Source: Nocardia sp. NBC_00416
GTDB lineage: Bacteria; Actinomycetota; Actinomycetes; Mycobacteriales; Mycobacteriaceae
DNA length: 64,000 nucleotides
Assembly (NCBI RefSeq): GCF_036032445.1
Contig: NZ_CP107932.1
Location: 4,776,501-4,840,500, forward strand
Reading direction: 5' to 3'
Position numbers and translations under genes: made by a program. The notes under the pieces were generated by a model, which saw nothing but the letters and a program-made list of their open reading frames with translations, was not told where the DNA came from and ran no database searches. Shown here one piece after another: positions 16,956 to 25,741 of this stretch. The stretch's first letter is position 1. Each line of letters starts with the position of its first letter.

Positions 16956-17801
16956 ATGTCCGAGCACTGGAAGACTCCCGCGAGCCGCGCACTGCGCGCC
17001 GACGGCCTGCGCGTCGGCGATATCGACACCTCGGCCCGGCCGGGGTTCCGCGGCAACAAGAAGGACGGCGAACGGGTCCTGGCCGAGCGCGGCAAGGTCC
17101 TCGCCGATCTACAGGAGAAGCTCTACGCCAACGGTCGTTCCGGGGACAGCCGCAGCGTCCTGCTGATACTCCAGGGCATGGATACCGCCGGCAAGGGTGG
17201 GATCGTGCGCCACGTGATCGGGTCGGTGGACCCGCAGGGAGTCGATCACGCAGCGTTCGGTGTGCCGACCGACGAGGAGAAGCGGCACCATTTCCTGTGG
17301 CGGATCCGCAAGGCGCTCCCCCGCGGCGGGCAGCTGGGCGTCTTCGATCGCTCACATTACGAGGATGTACTGGTCGTCCGAGTGCACGACCTGGTTCCCG
17401 AAGAAGTCTGGGGGCGGCGCTACACCGAGATCAATGATTTCGAACAGGAACTGGCCGAGGCCGGGGTGACGCTGGTGAAGGTGGCGATGTTCGTCTCGCT
17501 GGACGAACAGAAGAAACGTCTGCGGGAGCGACTGGAGCGCCCGGAGAAGTACTGGAAGTTCAACCCCGGGGATATCGACGAACGGGCGTACTGGCCCGCC
17601 TACCAGCAGGCCTACCAGGACATTCTGGACCGCACCTCGACCGGTCACGCCCCCTGGTACGTCCTGCCCGCCGACGCGAAGTGGTATTCGCGGCTGGCCG
17701 TCACCGAACTGCTGATCGAGGCACTCCAGAAACTGGACCTGCGCTGGCCGCCGGCCGACTTCGATCCGGCCGCCGAACTGCGGCGGCTCGACACCGCCTG
17801 A
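16956..17801 (+). CDS. ppk2: Polyphosphate kinase 2
   Basis: PPK2 transfers phosphate between polyphosphate and nucleoside diphosphates or monophosphates in the cytosol. The 281-residue product has the Walker A loop LQGMDTAGKGGIVRH (about 73-87), the Walker B-like GVFDRSHYEDVLV, and the lid region ERPEKYWKFNPGDIDER. WRIRKALPRGG and APWYVLPADAKWYSR are typical PPK2 family blocks. The length suits a single-domain class I enzyme. It begins 12 bp after espG; whether they share a transcript is unclear. Confidence 0.92.
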   Translation: MSEHWKTPASRALRADGLRVGDIDTSARPGFRGNKKDGERVLAERGKVLADLQEKLYANGRSGDSRSVLLILQGMDTAGKGGIVRHVIGSVDPQGVDHAAFGVPTDEEKRHHFLWRIRKALPRGGQLGVFDRSHYEDVLVVRVHDLVPEEVWGRRYTEINDFEQELAEAGVTLVKVAMFVSLDEQKKRLRERLERPEKYWKFNPGDIDERAYWPAYQQAYQDILDRTSTGHAPWYVLPADAKWYSRLAVTELLIEALQKLDLRWPPADFDPAAELRRLDTA

Positions 17802-17939
17802 CCGGCGCGTACGGGCGAGTTATGGAAACTCTCAGCAAGCCGGACAATGATGGTGCGGTGCGCCGGGGACCCCGGCGCGCCCTGGCGAACCTACGATCAG
17901 TCGGGGCTCCGAGGTGAGGAAAGGCGTGGTGAACGCACG

Positions 17940-18686
17940 GTGAGCAAAAACCCCGGGCGGGCGAATCCGGTGGCGGCGGCCGCGCGCGCGGATCGCAACC
18001 GAAAGATCGCGATCCAGGTCGGTGTGGCCGCGGTGCTGGTCGCACTGGTCGCGGCGATCGGTATCGGCCTGGCGGTGCGCAACTCCGGTTCCGACGATGT
18101 GGGCCCGGTCCCCGCGGTGGCGACCGATAACGGCGCCATCCGGATCGGGCAGCCCGATGCGAAGGCCACCGTGCGAATCGTCGCCGATATGCAGTGCCCG
18201 ATCTGTAAACAGTTCGAGATCGATCACGCCGAACTGCTGAACAAATCGGTGTCCGACGGCACTGCCGCGGTCGAGTACAACATTGTGGGTTATCTGGACA
18301 AGATGTCCAGCACCGAGTACTCCACCCGAGCCGCCAACGCCTCCTACTGCGTCGCCGATACCGGGACCGACAACTATCAGACCTGGCTGAAACTGATGTT
18401 CGAACAGCAGCCGCCCGAAGGCGGAGCGGGCCTTACCGATGAGCAGTTGATCGCGATCGCACAGCAGGCCGGCTATACCGATCCGACGATCGCCGGCTGC
18501 ATCACCGACCGGAAGTTCGACGGGTTCGTCGCCGCCGAATCCAAGGACTCGCTGTCCGAGGGCATCGACGGAACCCCGACCGTCTTCGTCAACGGCGAGC
18601 AGGTGAAACTCACCGCGAACGCGACCGGGCAGGGATTCGATACCGCCCCGCTGGCCGACGCGATCCAGGCGGCCGCGGGCCGATGA
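17940..18686 (+). CDS. Membrane-anchored DsbA-like thioredoxin-fold oxidoreductase
   Basis: The product has 248 residues. A basic N-terminus precedes one membrane segment (IQVGVAAVLVALVAAIGIGL, about residues 22-41). The extracytoplasmic thioredoxin fold carries the redox pair in MQCPICKQF (CPIC), and the cis-proline region is GIDGTPTVFVNG near the end. It oxidises secreted proteins, introducing disulfides. Its stop overlaps the VKOR start as ATGA, and VKOR is the usual reoxidant of such proteins in actinobacteria. The start is GTG 17940; no in-frame ATG lies close to the membrane segment. Confidence 0.88.
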   Translation: MSKNPGRANPVAAAARADRNRKIAIQVGVAAVLVALVAAIGIGLAVRNSGSDDVGPVPAVATDNGAIRIGQPDAKATVRIVADMQCPICKQFEIDHAELLNKSVSDGTAAVEYNIVGYLDKMSSTEYSTRAANASYCVADTGTDNYQTWLKLMFEQQPPEGGAGLTDEQLIAIAQQAGYTDPTIAGCITDRKFDGFVAAESKDSLSEGIDGTPTVFVNGEQVKLTANATGQGFDTAPLADAIQAAAGR

Positions 18687-19249
18687 TCCGGACTTCACCG
18701 CCGGCCGCCTGGACTCTGCTCCTGTGCGGCCTGGCCGGTTGGATCGCTGCGTTCGTCCTGCTGGTCGAAGATTTCAAACTGCTCAGCGACCCCGGGTATG
18801 TGCCGTCGTGCAGCCTGAATCCGGTGCTGTCGTGTGGTTCGGTGATGGCCACCGATCAAGCGGCGGTGCTGGGCTTCCCGAACCCGATGATCGGCCTGGT
18901 CGGATTCTCGGTGGTGGTGACGCTCGGTGTGCTGTCGGTGGCCGGTGTCGGCCTGCCCCGCTGGATCTGGACCGGTCTGTGGCTGGGGACGGCTGCCGGG
19001 ACCTTGTTCATCTGCTGGCTGATCTTCCAGAGCCTCTACCGGATCAACGCGCTGTGCCCGTACTGCATGGTGGTGTGGGCGATCATCACACCCTTGCTCG
19101 CCGTGCTCACCGAGCAACTGTGGGGCGGTGACCGGGGTGCGCTGCGGGTGGTCTCGGAGTGGCGCTGGACGTTCGTCGCGGTGTTCTACGCGGTGGTGCT
19201 GGTGCTGGTTTTCCTGCGATTCCAGGATTACTGGCTGTCCCTGTTCTGA
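18683..19249 (+). CDS. VKOR-family disulfide-generating membrane protein
   Basis: The product has 188 residues and about five membrane helices, including TLLLCGLAGWIAAFVLLVED and MIGLVGFSVVVTLGVLSVAG. It keeps the outer cysteine pair in CSLNPVLSCGSVM and the active-site CPYC in INALCPYCMVVW. VKOR reoxidises the DsbA-like partner and passes electrons to a quinone. ATGA coupling with the DsbA-like gene supports a two-protein oxidative folding system. It is convergent with the protease gene; 11 bp separate the stops. Confidence 0.9.
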   Translation: MIRTSPPAAWTLLLCGLAGWIAAFVLLVEDFKLLSDPGYVPSCSLNPVLSCGSVMATDQAAVLGFPNPMIGLVGFSVVVTLGVLSVAGVGLPRWIWTGLWLGTAAGTLFICWLIFQSLYRINALCPYCMVVWAIITPLLAVLTEQLWGGDRGALRVVSEWRWTFVAVFYAVVLVLVFLRFQDYWLSLF

Positions 19250-19260
19250 CCCGCCGAACG

Positions 19261-20385
19261 TCAGTTCGGCGTGCCGGCGGCCAGCCGCACCGCGACCAAC
19301 CGGTTGCTCCCGTTCGGCGACAGCACACCGAGCTGCACGGTTTCGCTGGGTTTGCGGATGTTGATCGCCGCGCGCAGTACCCGGGCGCTGGTGATGGGCC
19401 GGCCGTCCATCGAAATGATGATGTCCCCGGCGACCAGGCCCGAAGTCTGGGCGGGCAGGCCGCGGATCGCCATATCGATCCGGGCGCCGCTCGGCCCGGC
19501 GTCCGAGATCAGGACGCCCAGGGTCGCGGTGGGGCCGACATGCACGGATTCGGTGGCAGTGCCGGAACGGATCTGCCGCACGATCCGCATAGCGGAATCA
19601 ATCGGCACCGCGTAACCGTTCGGCGGATCCACAGTGCGGCCCGGCGGTGGATCACGTGATCCAGAAGCCGCGGCGATCACCCCGACCACCGCGCCGGTGG
19701 AATCGGTCAGGGCGCCGCCGGACTGCCCGGCACTGACCGCGGCCTCTATCTCCAGCATGCCGGTGAGCGCCTGCCGGGACAGATCCTGCTGATTCAAAGC
19801 CATGATCGTGCTGTCGAGGTCGCTGATCTCCCCGGTCACCGCGGTCGGCGAACCGCTCCCGCCGGCATTGCCGATGGCCAGCACCTCGTCACGCACCCGC
19901 AGATTCGCCGAACTGCCGATACGCGCGGTGGCCAGCCCGGACGCCCCGGTGAGGGAGAGCAGCGCGATATCGGCGTGGGCGTCGTAGCCGAGCACCTCGG
20001 CGGTGTACACGGCGCCGTCGGAGACCCGGGTGACCCGGACCGTTCTCGCCCCTTTGACCACGTGATGACTGGTCAGCACCTGGCCTTCGCGGGTGAGGAC
20101 GATGCCGGACCCGGCCGCCGCGGCGCCGAAGGGGCGGGCGGCGGCGGTGATGTTCACCAGTACCGGCGAGACGCCCCGGGTCAGCGCGCCCGCGTCCAGT
20201 GGCGGCCGGAGTACCGAGTGGGCGGGAACCGCGACCGCGCCCCGGCCGGGGTGTTGCAGTTGGGGTAGCTCGCCCCGGAAGCCGAACAGCGCCGCCAGCG
20301 CCAGCACTGCGGCGAAGACCGTTACGAGCACGCGGCTACCGCCGGTGGGACCGCCTGAGCCGGTGCCCTGCCACTGGTTGTCCAA
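19261..20385 (-). CDS. HtrA-like trypsin serine protease with PDZ domain
   Basis: The product has 374 residues. One N-terminal membrane anchor (about residues 19-37, LVTVFAAVLALAALFGF) places the rest outside. The catalytic triad is visible: histidine in TSHHVVKGAR, aspartate in DAHADIALLSL, serine in SAGQSGGALTDS. The nucleophile loop reads GQSGG rather than the common GNSGG. A PDZ domain follows (GLPAQTSGLVAGDIIISMDG). The likely role is envelope protein quality control. Its 5' side faces the DnaA-box-rich region. Confidence 0.9.
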   Translation of the reverse strand: MDNQWQGTGSGGPTGGSRVLVTVFAAVLALAALFGFRGELPQLQHPGRGAVAVPAHSVLRPPLDAGALTRGVSPVLVNITAAARPFGAAAAGSGIVLTREGQVLTSHHVVKGARTVRVTRVSDGAVYTAEVLGYDAHADIALLSLTGASGLATARIGSSANLRVRDEVLAIGNAGGSGSPTAVTGEISDLDSTIMALNQQDLSRQALTGMLEIEAAVSAGQSGGALTDSTGAVVGVIAAASGSRDPPPGRTVDPPNGYAVPIDSAMRIVRQIRSGTATESVHVGPTATLGVLISDAGPSGARIDMAIRGLPAQTSGLVAGDIIISMDGRPITSARVLRAAINIRKPSETVQLGVLSPNGSNRLVAVRLAAGTPN

Positions 20386-20920
20386 GGGGTCTCCCGCCGC
20401 CGCAGCCGAACACCCCTATTGTCGCGCGGATCTCCACGCAATTGTCAGGGTTCTCGTCCATGTGAAAGTTATCCACAGGCATACCGGGTTATCCACAGGC
20501 TGGTGACCGCCTGGGGAAGCACCGGTTCCGCGCCTGTTGAATCGTTACCAGGAGTCCGCCGCGGTCACGTCCGCGTCACAGCATCGCGACGGCTGTTTCC
20601 GCGGCCCGGGCGGAAACCGGCGCGGTAGTCGGCGTCTACCGGAATACAGAGCCGAACCGGAGTTCCCGGAAAACGACCCCATTCGTTATCCAGCGGAAAC
20701 CGAATCAATAGATTCACCGGTACCGCTTCCGCGGTACCCGGCAATCCATCCACAGCCCACCGAGTTCATCCACAACCCCGTGCGCGGTTTTCCACAACCT
20801 TCTCCACAGTGTGGAGAATTCCACGCACAGGGCAGGACCCCATTGTTCGACGGTGACCGATCGAATACCGGCCTCCGTGTCCACACGCGAATTACGCCGG
20901 TGCGTCCACCACGGAAACCG
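20386..20920. other. Non-coding region with a cluster of DnaA-box-like sequences
   Basis: No gene is evident in 535 bp. Two perfect TTATCCACA nonamers occur at 20469-20477 and 20489-20497, each extended to TTATCCACAGGC. One-mismatch relatives follow in the same orientation: TCATCCACA (20766), TTTTCCACA (20788), TTCTCCACA (20800), and GTGTCCACA (20877, against TTGTCCACA). Weaker matches are TTATCCAGC (20686) and CCATCCACA (20746). The box at 20800 is part of a perfect palindrome, TTCTCCACA-G-TGTGGAGAA (20800-20818). GAATC-AATA-GATTC lies at 20702-20715. This density of boxes is typical of replication-initiator binding regions; dnaA and dnaN are not nearby. Confidence 0.55.
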
Positions 20921-21976
20921 TCATATGGTCGCGGCATCGATAACAAACCGATACCGCACATCACTGGCCACTACTCGCTCATAGGCGCCGTCTATCTCAT
21001 CGGCGGAAATCAATTCGATCTCCGCCCCGATTCCATGATCGGCGCAGAAATTCAGCATCTCCTGTGTCTGCTCGATACCGCCGATCATCGAACCCGCCAG
21101 CGACCTCCGGCGCCCGGCCAACACCTTGGCCTGCACCGCGAGCGGCTGCTCCGGCAGCCCCAGCACCACCAGCGTGCCGTCGAGTCGCAGCAGCTTCATG
21201 TACTCGTTGATCGGCAGATCAGCGGAGACGGTATTGATGATGAGGTCGAACTGGTTCCGCAGTTCCCGGAACACCTGCGCATCGCTGGTGGCGTAGTAGT
21301 GGTGCGCCCCGAAACGTTTCCCGTCGTCCTGTTTGCTGAGGGAATGGCTCAGCACCGTCACCTCGGCGCCGAGCGCCGCGGCGATTTTCACGCCGATATG
21401 CCCGAGCCCGCCCATTCCGATGATCGCGACCTTTTTGCCCGGCCCCGCGCCCCACTGCCGCAGCGGGGAATACAGGGTGATTCCGGCGCACAACAGGGGC
21501 GCGGCCACCGAGAGGTCGATCCCCTCCGGAATCGCGAGCACGAAATTCTCGTTCACCACGATCTGCGTGGCGTACCCGCCCAGTGTGTGCCCGCCGGGCT
21601 GGACGTCCTCGGTCACCCGGGAGTTATAGGTCATCACGGCGCCGCGGGCGCAGAACTGCTCATCACCCGCCAGACACGGCTCACAGACACCGCACGAATC
21701 GACCATGCAGCCCACACCGACACGGTCACCGACACGGTGCCGGATCACCGCGGATCCGACGGCCGCGACCGTCCCGGCGATCTCGTGGCCGGGCACACAC
21801 GGATACGCGGCGCCACCCCATTCATTGAGCGCGGTATGGATATCGGAGTGGCAGATCCCCGCGTAGGCGATATCGATCAGAACGTCGTGGGGGCCCAGAT
21901 CCCGGCGCTCGATGGTGACCTTCTCGAACGGGACGTCGGGTCCGGCCATGGCGTAGGCGGCGACAGCAGTACTCAT
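20921..21976 (-). CDS. Zinc-dependent alcohol dehydrogenase (NADP-type, AdhC/CAD-like)
   Basis: This 351-residue medium-chain dehydrogenase probably oxidises or reduces alcohols and aldehydes. Catalytic zinc ligands are in AGICHSDIHTALNEWG and YPCVPGHEIAG. The structural zinc site is the four-cysteine run CGVCEPCLAGDEQFC, and the cofactor loop is VAIIGMGGLGHIGVKIA. It resembles mycobacterial AdhC and YahK-type broad-range aldehyde reductases. The substrate cannot be read from sequence. The gene ends next to the DnaA-box cluster and starts 89 bp from the metE stop. Confidence 0.9.
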   Translation of the reverse strand: MSTAVAAYAMAGPDVPFEKVTIERRDLGPHDVLIDIAYAGICHSDIHTALNEWGGAAYPCVPGHEIAGTVAAVGSAVIRHRVGDRVGVGCMVDSCGVCEPCLAGDEQFCARGAVMTYNSRVTEDVQPGGHTLGGYATQIVVNENFVLAIPEGIDLSVAAPLLCAGITLYSPLRQWGAGPGKKVAIIGMGGLGHIGVKIAAALGAEVTVLSHSLSKQDDGKRFGAHHYYATSDAQVFRELRNQFDLIINTVSADLPINEYMKLLRLDGTLVVLGLPEQPLAVQAKVLAGRRRSLAGSMIGGIEQTQEMLNFCADHGIGAEIELISADEIDGAYERVVASDVRYRFVIDAATI

Positions 21977-22065
21977 GCGTCCATGCCTACCGTCGCATGC
22001 CGTCGTTTGCCAACGTCCGGACGGTACAAGTGACGGTGTTCATCGGCGGCGGCGACGAACACCGA

Positions 22066-24378
22066 CTATTGCTCCTGCTCCGCCTGCGCACGACGGCGGA
22101 CGCGCCGGGCAGCGGCGACCATATTGCGCAACGCCGGGTCGAGCTGCCAGTGGTGGCGGGTCTTGAGGCCGCCGTCGGGGTTGGCCCAGAGCCGTTCCGG
22201 TCCGACCGCGGCGGCCGCGGCGGTGAGCAGTTCGTCCAGCTCGTCGATATCGGGGATCCGGGCCGAACGGCTCTCGTACACGCCCGGGCCGACACCGTGG
22301 CTGAGCCCGTGCCCGGAGGCGTAGTCCTCTTCCAGCGCCTTGAGGACCCACTCGATGGACCTGGTCGCGACAATGGCGGTGACGTCGGCGTCCAGCTGTT
22401 CGATCGCCTCCACGATCTCCGTGCGTCCCGAATACGGAATGTGGGTGTGGATCTGGGTGTGGGCCGCGACGCCCGAGGTGGCCAGGCGGAAGGCGCCGAT
22501 CGCCCAGCGCAGGTATTCGGCGCGCCCCTCCGGACGGGCCGGCCACAGCTCCCGCAGGGCCGGTTCGTCGACCTGGATGATGCCGATCCCGGACCGCTCC
22601 AGGTCGACCACTTCGTCACGGATGGCCAGCGCGACCTGATCGGCGGTCTCGTACAGCGGCTGATCCTGCCGGACGAACGAGCGCGCCACCATGGTGACGG
22701 GGCCGGTGACCATGCCCTTCACCGGCTTATCTGTCAGCGACTGAGCGTAGGTGGTCCAGTCCACCGACATGGGGGCCGGGCGCGATACATCGCCGTAGAT
22801 GATCGGCGGCCGCACACAGCGCGACCCGTAGACCTGCACCCAGCCGAAATGCGTGGTCGCGAAACCGTCGAGCAATTCGGCGAAGTACTGGATCATATCG
22901 TTGCGCTCGTGCTCGCCGTGCACCAGAACATCGAGACCGATGTCCTCCTGCAGGGCGATGGTGATCGCGATCTCCGCCTCGATCTTCTTGCGGTATTCGT
23001 CGTAGGACAGCCGACCCTCGCCCAGTTGCTGGCGGGCCTGGCGTGCCTCGGCACTCTGCGGATACGAGCCCAATGTCGCCGCGGGCACCAGCGGCAGCCG
23101 TAATTTCTCCTGCTGCGCGGCCCGGCGCACCGCGTAGGGTTCGCGTTCACGCATCTGCGGGGTGATCGCGTAGACCCGCTGCCGCACCGCGTGCTTCTGT
23201 TTGAAATGCACTTCACCCGGACGTTTGCGCCATTTGTCCGAAGGGCCCTCGGTGAGCGCTTTGGCGAGGGAAACGACCTCGCCCACTTTCTGCTTCGCGA
23301 AAGCGAGCCGGTCGGCCACATTTCCGTCGATATCGTATTCGGCGAGCACGTCGTAGGGCACATGCAGCAGCGTGGTCCCGGTGGAGACCACCAGATCCGG
23401 GCAGACCTCGGCGAGTTCGTTCAGGTATTCCAAGGTGACGTAGCGATCGGCGCGCCACACGTTCGTACCGCTGATCACGCCCGCGTACAGCCGTTTGCGC
23501 CGGATACCCGGAACAGCCGCCAGATCTTCGGGCCGGATCCGGTAGGAGGCCAGGTCCAGGCCGATCGCCTCCACCCCGGTACCCGCCAGGATCCGCAGCG
23601 CCTCCCCGAAATCCCCGTACTGTCCGGTGACCAGGATCCGGGGTCGCAACGGCGCCTTGGAGAGCTGGTCGTAGACGCGTTCGAATTCCGCGAGTTCGAC
23701 GGCGGAGCGCTCGGCGGTGAAACAGGGTTCGTCCAACTGCACACACGTTGCCCCGCGGCGCGCGAGGATCTCGAACAATTGCTCGTAGACGGGTAGCAGC
23801 CGGTCCAGCAGTTCGATGGTGTCGAATCCTGCCGATTCACCCGGCACACTTCCCGCTTTGGAAAGCAGCAGCAACGACACCGGTCCCAGCACCACGGGCC
23901 GCTGTTCGATGCCCTCGGCCATCGCGCGATCCCATTCGTCCAGCAGCGCCTCGGGATGCAGCGAGAATTCGGTATCGGCATCGAGTTCGGGCTGCCGGTA
24001 GTGGTAGTTCGTCCCGAAGAAACGCACGAGTTCCAACGGCGGCAGATCGGGCCGGCCCCGGGCCATCAGGAAATAGAAGTCCAGCGGATCCATATCCGCC
24101 CGGAACTCCTCGAACCGGGACGGGACCGCCCCGAACAACAGCGCGTTGTCCAGCACATGGTCGTAGAAGGAGAACGTATTGCCCGGAACCTGGGTGAGCC
24201 CGGTCGCGGCGAGTTCGTTGAACTGCTGCTCCTGGATATCGCGCCCGACCGCGAGCAGTTCCTCGCGCGGAATCGCCTGACGCCAATAGGCCTCGAGCGC
24301 GCGTTTCAACTCCCGGTGTGGGCCGATCCGCGGATATCCGAGAACGCTCGAGCCGAACCCTTCACTGACGTTGACCAT
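22066..24378 (-). CDS. metE: MetE-like cobalamin-independent methionine synthase, zinc ligands replaced
   Basis: The 770-residue product spans both MetE barrels. The folate-binding start RIGPHRELKRALEAYW, the homocysteine loop TLGSYPQS, VLVHGEHERNDMIQYF, SRPAPMSVDWTTYAQSLT, LTDKPVKGMVTGPVT and QVDEPALRE are all kept. In E. coli MetE the zinc is bound by His641, Cys643, Glu665 and Cys726. Here the aligned residues are His646, Pro648 (THIPYSG instead of THMCYC), Val670 (AIVATRS instead of TIETSRS) and Gly736 (NPDGGLKTR instead of NPDCGLKTR). Three of four ligands are gone, so homocysteine activation as known seems impossible. Start ATG 24378 has GGAGG 5-6 nt upstream. No B12 riboswitch is visible in the 148-bp leader. 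Confidence 0.85.
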   Translation of the reverse strand: MVNVSEGFGSSVLGYPRIGPHRELKRALEAYWRQAIPREELLAVGRDIQEQQFNELAATGLTQVPGNTFSFYDHVLDNALLFGAVPSRFEEFRADMDPLDFYFLMARGRPDLPPLELVRFFGTNYHYRQPELDADTEFSLHPEALLDEWDRAMAEGIEQRPVVLGPVSLLLLSKAGSVPGESAGFDTIELLDRLLPVYEQLFEILARRGATCVQLDEPCFTAERSAVELAEFERVYDQLSKAPLRPRILVTGQYGDFGEALRILAGTGVEAIGLDLASYRIRPEDLAAVPGIRRKRLYAGVISGTNVWRADRYVTLEYLNELAEVCPDLVVSTGTTLLHVPYDVLAEYDIDGNVADRLAFAKQKVGEVVSLAKALTEGPSDKWRKRPGEVHFKQKHAVRQRVYAITPQMREREPYAVRRAAQQEKLRLPLVPAATLGSYPQSAEARQARQQLGEGRLSYDEYRKKIEAEIAITIALQEDIGLDVLVHGEHERNDMIQYFAELLDGFATTHFGWVQVYGSRCVRPPIIYGDVSRPAPMSVDWTTYAQSLTDKPVKGMVTGPVTMVARSFVRQDQPLYETADQVALAIRDEVVDLERSGIGIIQVDEPALRELWPARPEGRAEYLRWAIGAFRLATSGVAAHTQIHTHIPYSGRTEIVEAIEQLDADVTAIVATRSIEWVLKALEEDYASGHGLSHGVGPGVYESRSARIPDIDELDELLTAAAAAVGPERLWANPDGGLKTRHHWQLDPALRNMVAAARRVRRRAQAEQEQ

Positions 24379-24526
24379 GCCGACCTCCGTATCGATTGCC
24401 CCGCCGCCGGCCGGGGCGGATCGTTACCCCTGTGCTAACCCGAATGTCCGTGCGCTGCCGCCGTGTTCACGGCCCCGCCTGCGGCCGGCGGATCGGGGGC
24501 GGCCCCGACCCGTGCCGGTGCGCCCG

Positions 24527-25396
24527 CTACGCCTTGTACTGGTAGAAACCCGCCCCTGTTTTCTTACCCAGCAATCCGGCCTCCACCATGCGCATGAGCA
24601 GCGGCGGCGCCGAGTACAGCGGTTCCTTGAATTCGCCGTACATCGAGTCGGCGATCGATTTCACCGTGTCCAGTCCGACCAGATCGGTGAGCGCCAGCGG
24701 TCCCATCGGGTGGGCGCAGCCCAGCACCATCGCCTTGTCGACGTCTTCTTTGGTGGCGAATCCCGATTCGACCATACGGATGGCCGAGAGTAGGTAGGGC
24801 ACCAGCAGCGCGTTCACCACGAAACCGGAACGGTCCGCGGATCGGACGACCTCTTTGCCCAGGATCTCGGCGGCGAATTTCTCGGCCCGTTCGGACACGG
24901 AGGCGCTGGTCTTGAGCGTGGTCACCAGTTCCACCAGCGGCAGCACCGGCACCGGGTTGAAGAAGTGCATCCCGATGACCCGCTCCGGGCTGTTCGTCGC
25001 CACGGCGACTTTCATGATCGGGATCGAGGAGGTGTTGGAGGCGAGCACCGCGTTCGGATCGGTGACCACCTTGTCGAGTTCGGCGAAGATGGAGGTCTTG
25101 ACCTTCTCGTCTTCCAGAACGGCTTCGACCACCAGCTGGCGGTCGGCGAAATCGGCGAGGTCGGAGGTGAACCGCAGCCGCCAGGCCGCCTGCTCCCGCT
25201 CGCGTTCGGTGATCTTGCCGCTGCTCACGCCCCGGTCCAGTGACCGCAGGATGCGCGACCGGCCGGCCGCCGCGAGTTCGCGGGTCTGCTCGTACACCAG
25301 CACATCGACATGCGCGCGAGCGCACACCTCCGCGATGCCGGCGCCCATCTGTCCGGCGCCGATTACCCCGACGCGCTGAATCTTTTCGCTGCTCAC
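24527..25396 (-). CDS. fadB2: 3-hydroxybutyryl-CoA dehydrogenase
   Basis: This enzyme oxidises 3-hydroxyacyl-CoA with NAD(P)+ in beta-oxidation or in acetoacetyl-CoA reduction. The 289-residue product has the dinucleotide loop VGVIGAGQMGAGIAEVCA at residues 9-26. Catalytic elements are SNTSSIPI, the histidine in GMHFFNPVPVLPLVE, and GFVVNALLVPYLL with the asparagine. GPLALTDLVGLDT and KTGAGFYQY complete the family pattern. Start GTG 25396 has AGGAG 6 nt upstream. It lies next to aceA, as in mycobacteria, consistent with fatty acid and acetate use. Confidence 0.93.
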   Translation of the reverse strand: MSSEKIQRVGVIGAGQMGAGIAEVCARAHVDVLVYEQTRELAAAGRSRILRSLDRGVSSGKITEREREQAAWRLRFTSDLADFADRQLVVEAVLEDEKVKTSIFAELDKVVTDPNAVLASNTSSIPIMKVAVATNSPERVIGMHFFNPVPVLPLVELVTTLKTSASVSERAEKFAAEILGKEVVRSADRSGFVVNALLVPYLLSAIRMVESGFATKEDVDKAMVLGCAHPMGPLALTDLVGLDTVKSIADSMYGEFKEPLYSAPPLLMRMVEAGLLGKKTGAGFYQYKA

Positions 25397-25415
25397 GTCC
25401 GCTCCTGTGTCTTTT

Positions 25416-25480
25416 GGCCCCGCCTGCGGCGGGGCGGGTCGGGGCCCTGTCGACCCCGGTTCTTCACTCCGCCGCAGGCT
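25416..25480. repeat. Dispersed GC-rich repeat, partial copy D
   Basis: The head GGCCCCGCCTGCGGCGGGGC and the left arm GGTCGGGGCCC plus CCCCGGTTCT match the element at 10208-10301. The shared loop start TCACTCCGCCGC is present, then similarity stops. It lies just upstream of fadB2. Confidence 0.6.
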
Positions 25481-25549
25481 GTCCGGGAGAAGCGTAAGCC
25501 GTGGGCGGCGGTCGAGGTCGGCGCTTCTTTCACGACCAAAAGGACCGAA

Positions 25550-25578
25550 GCCCCCTCGCCGGGCTGTTGCGAGGGGGC
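25550..25578. terminator. Strong hairpin downstream of aceA
   Basis: GCCCCCTCGC pairs perfectly with GCGAGGGGGC (10 bp) across a 9-nt loop. No U-tract follows on either strand. It lies distal to the hairpin at 25686 and may be a backup terminator or a processing stem. Confidence 0.45.
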
Positions 25579-25685
25579 GGTACACCCCTACCGAGGTAGC
25601 GGGTCCGGGTCTCCGCCATCTGACGGAGGACCACGATCGGTCCCGATGGCTCGGACTCGCAGGCCCGAGTCCGGCCGGGGACAGA

Positions 25686-25716
25686 GGGGTTGCGGTCCGC
25701 GAGGGGCCGCAACCCC
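25686..25716 (-). terminator. Putative terminator of aceA
   Basis: GGGGTTGCGG pairs perfectly with CCGCAACCCC over an 11-nt loop, about 26 bp beyond the aceA stop codon. This GC-rich stem without a U-tract is common for actinobacterial terminators. Confidence 0.6.
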
Positions 25717-25741
25717 GCGCCGCCGGGGCGGCGCCGGTAAC

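Noticed and set aside
20386..20920. Chromosomal oriC
   Set aside because: DnaA-box-like sequences are dense, but dnaA, dnaN, recF and rpmH are absent and the flanks are metabolic and protease genes; kept as a cluster, not called an origin.
24379..24526. Cobalamin riboswitch before metE
   Set aside because: The gap to fadB2 is only 148 bp and I could not find a B12-box or the usual paired elements.
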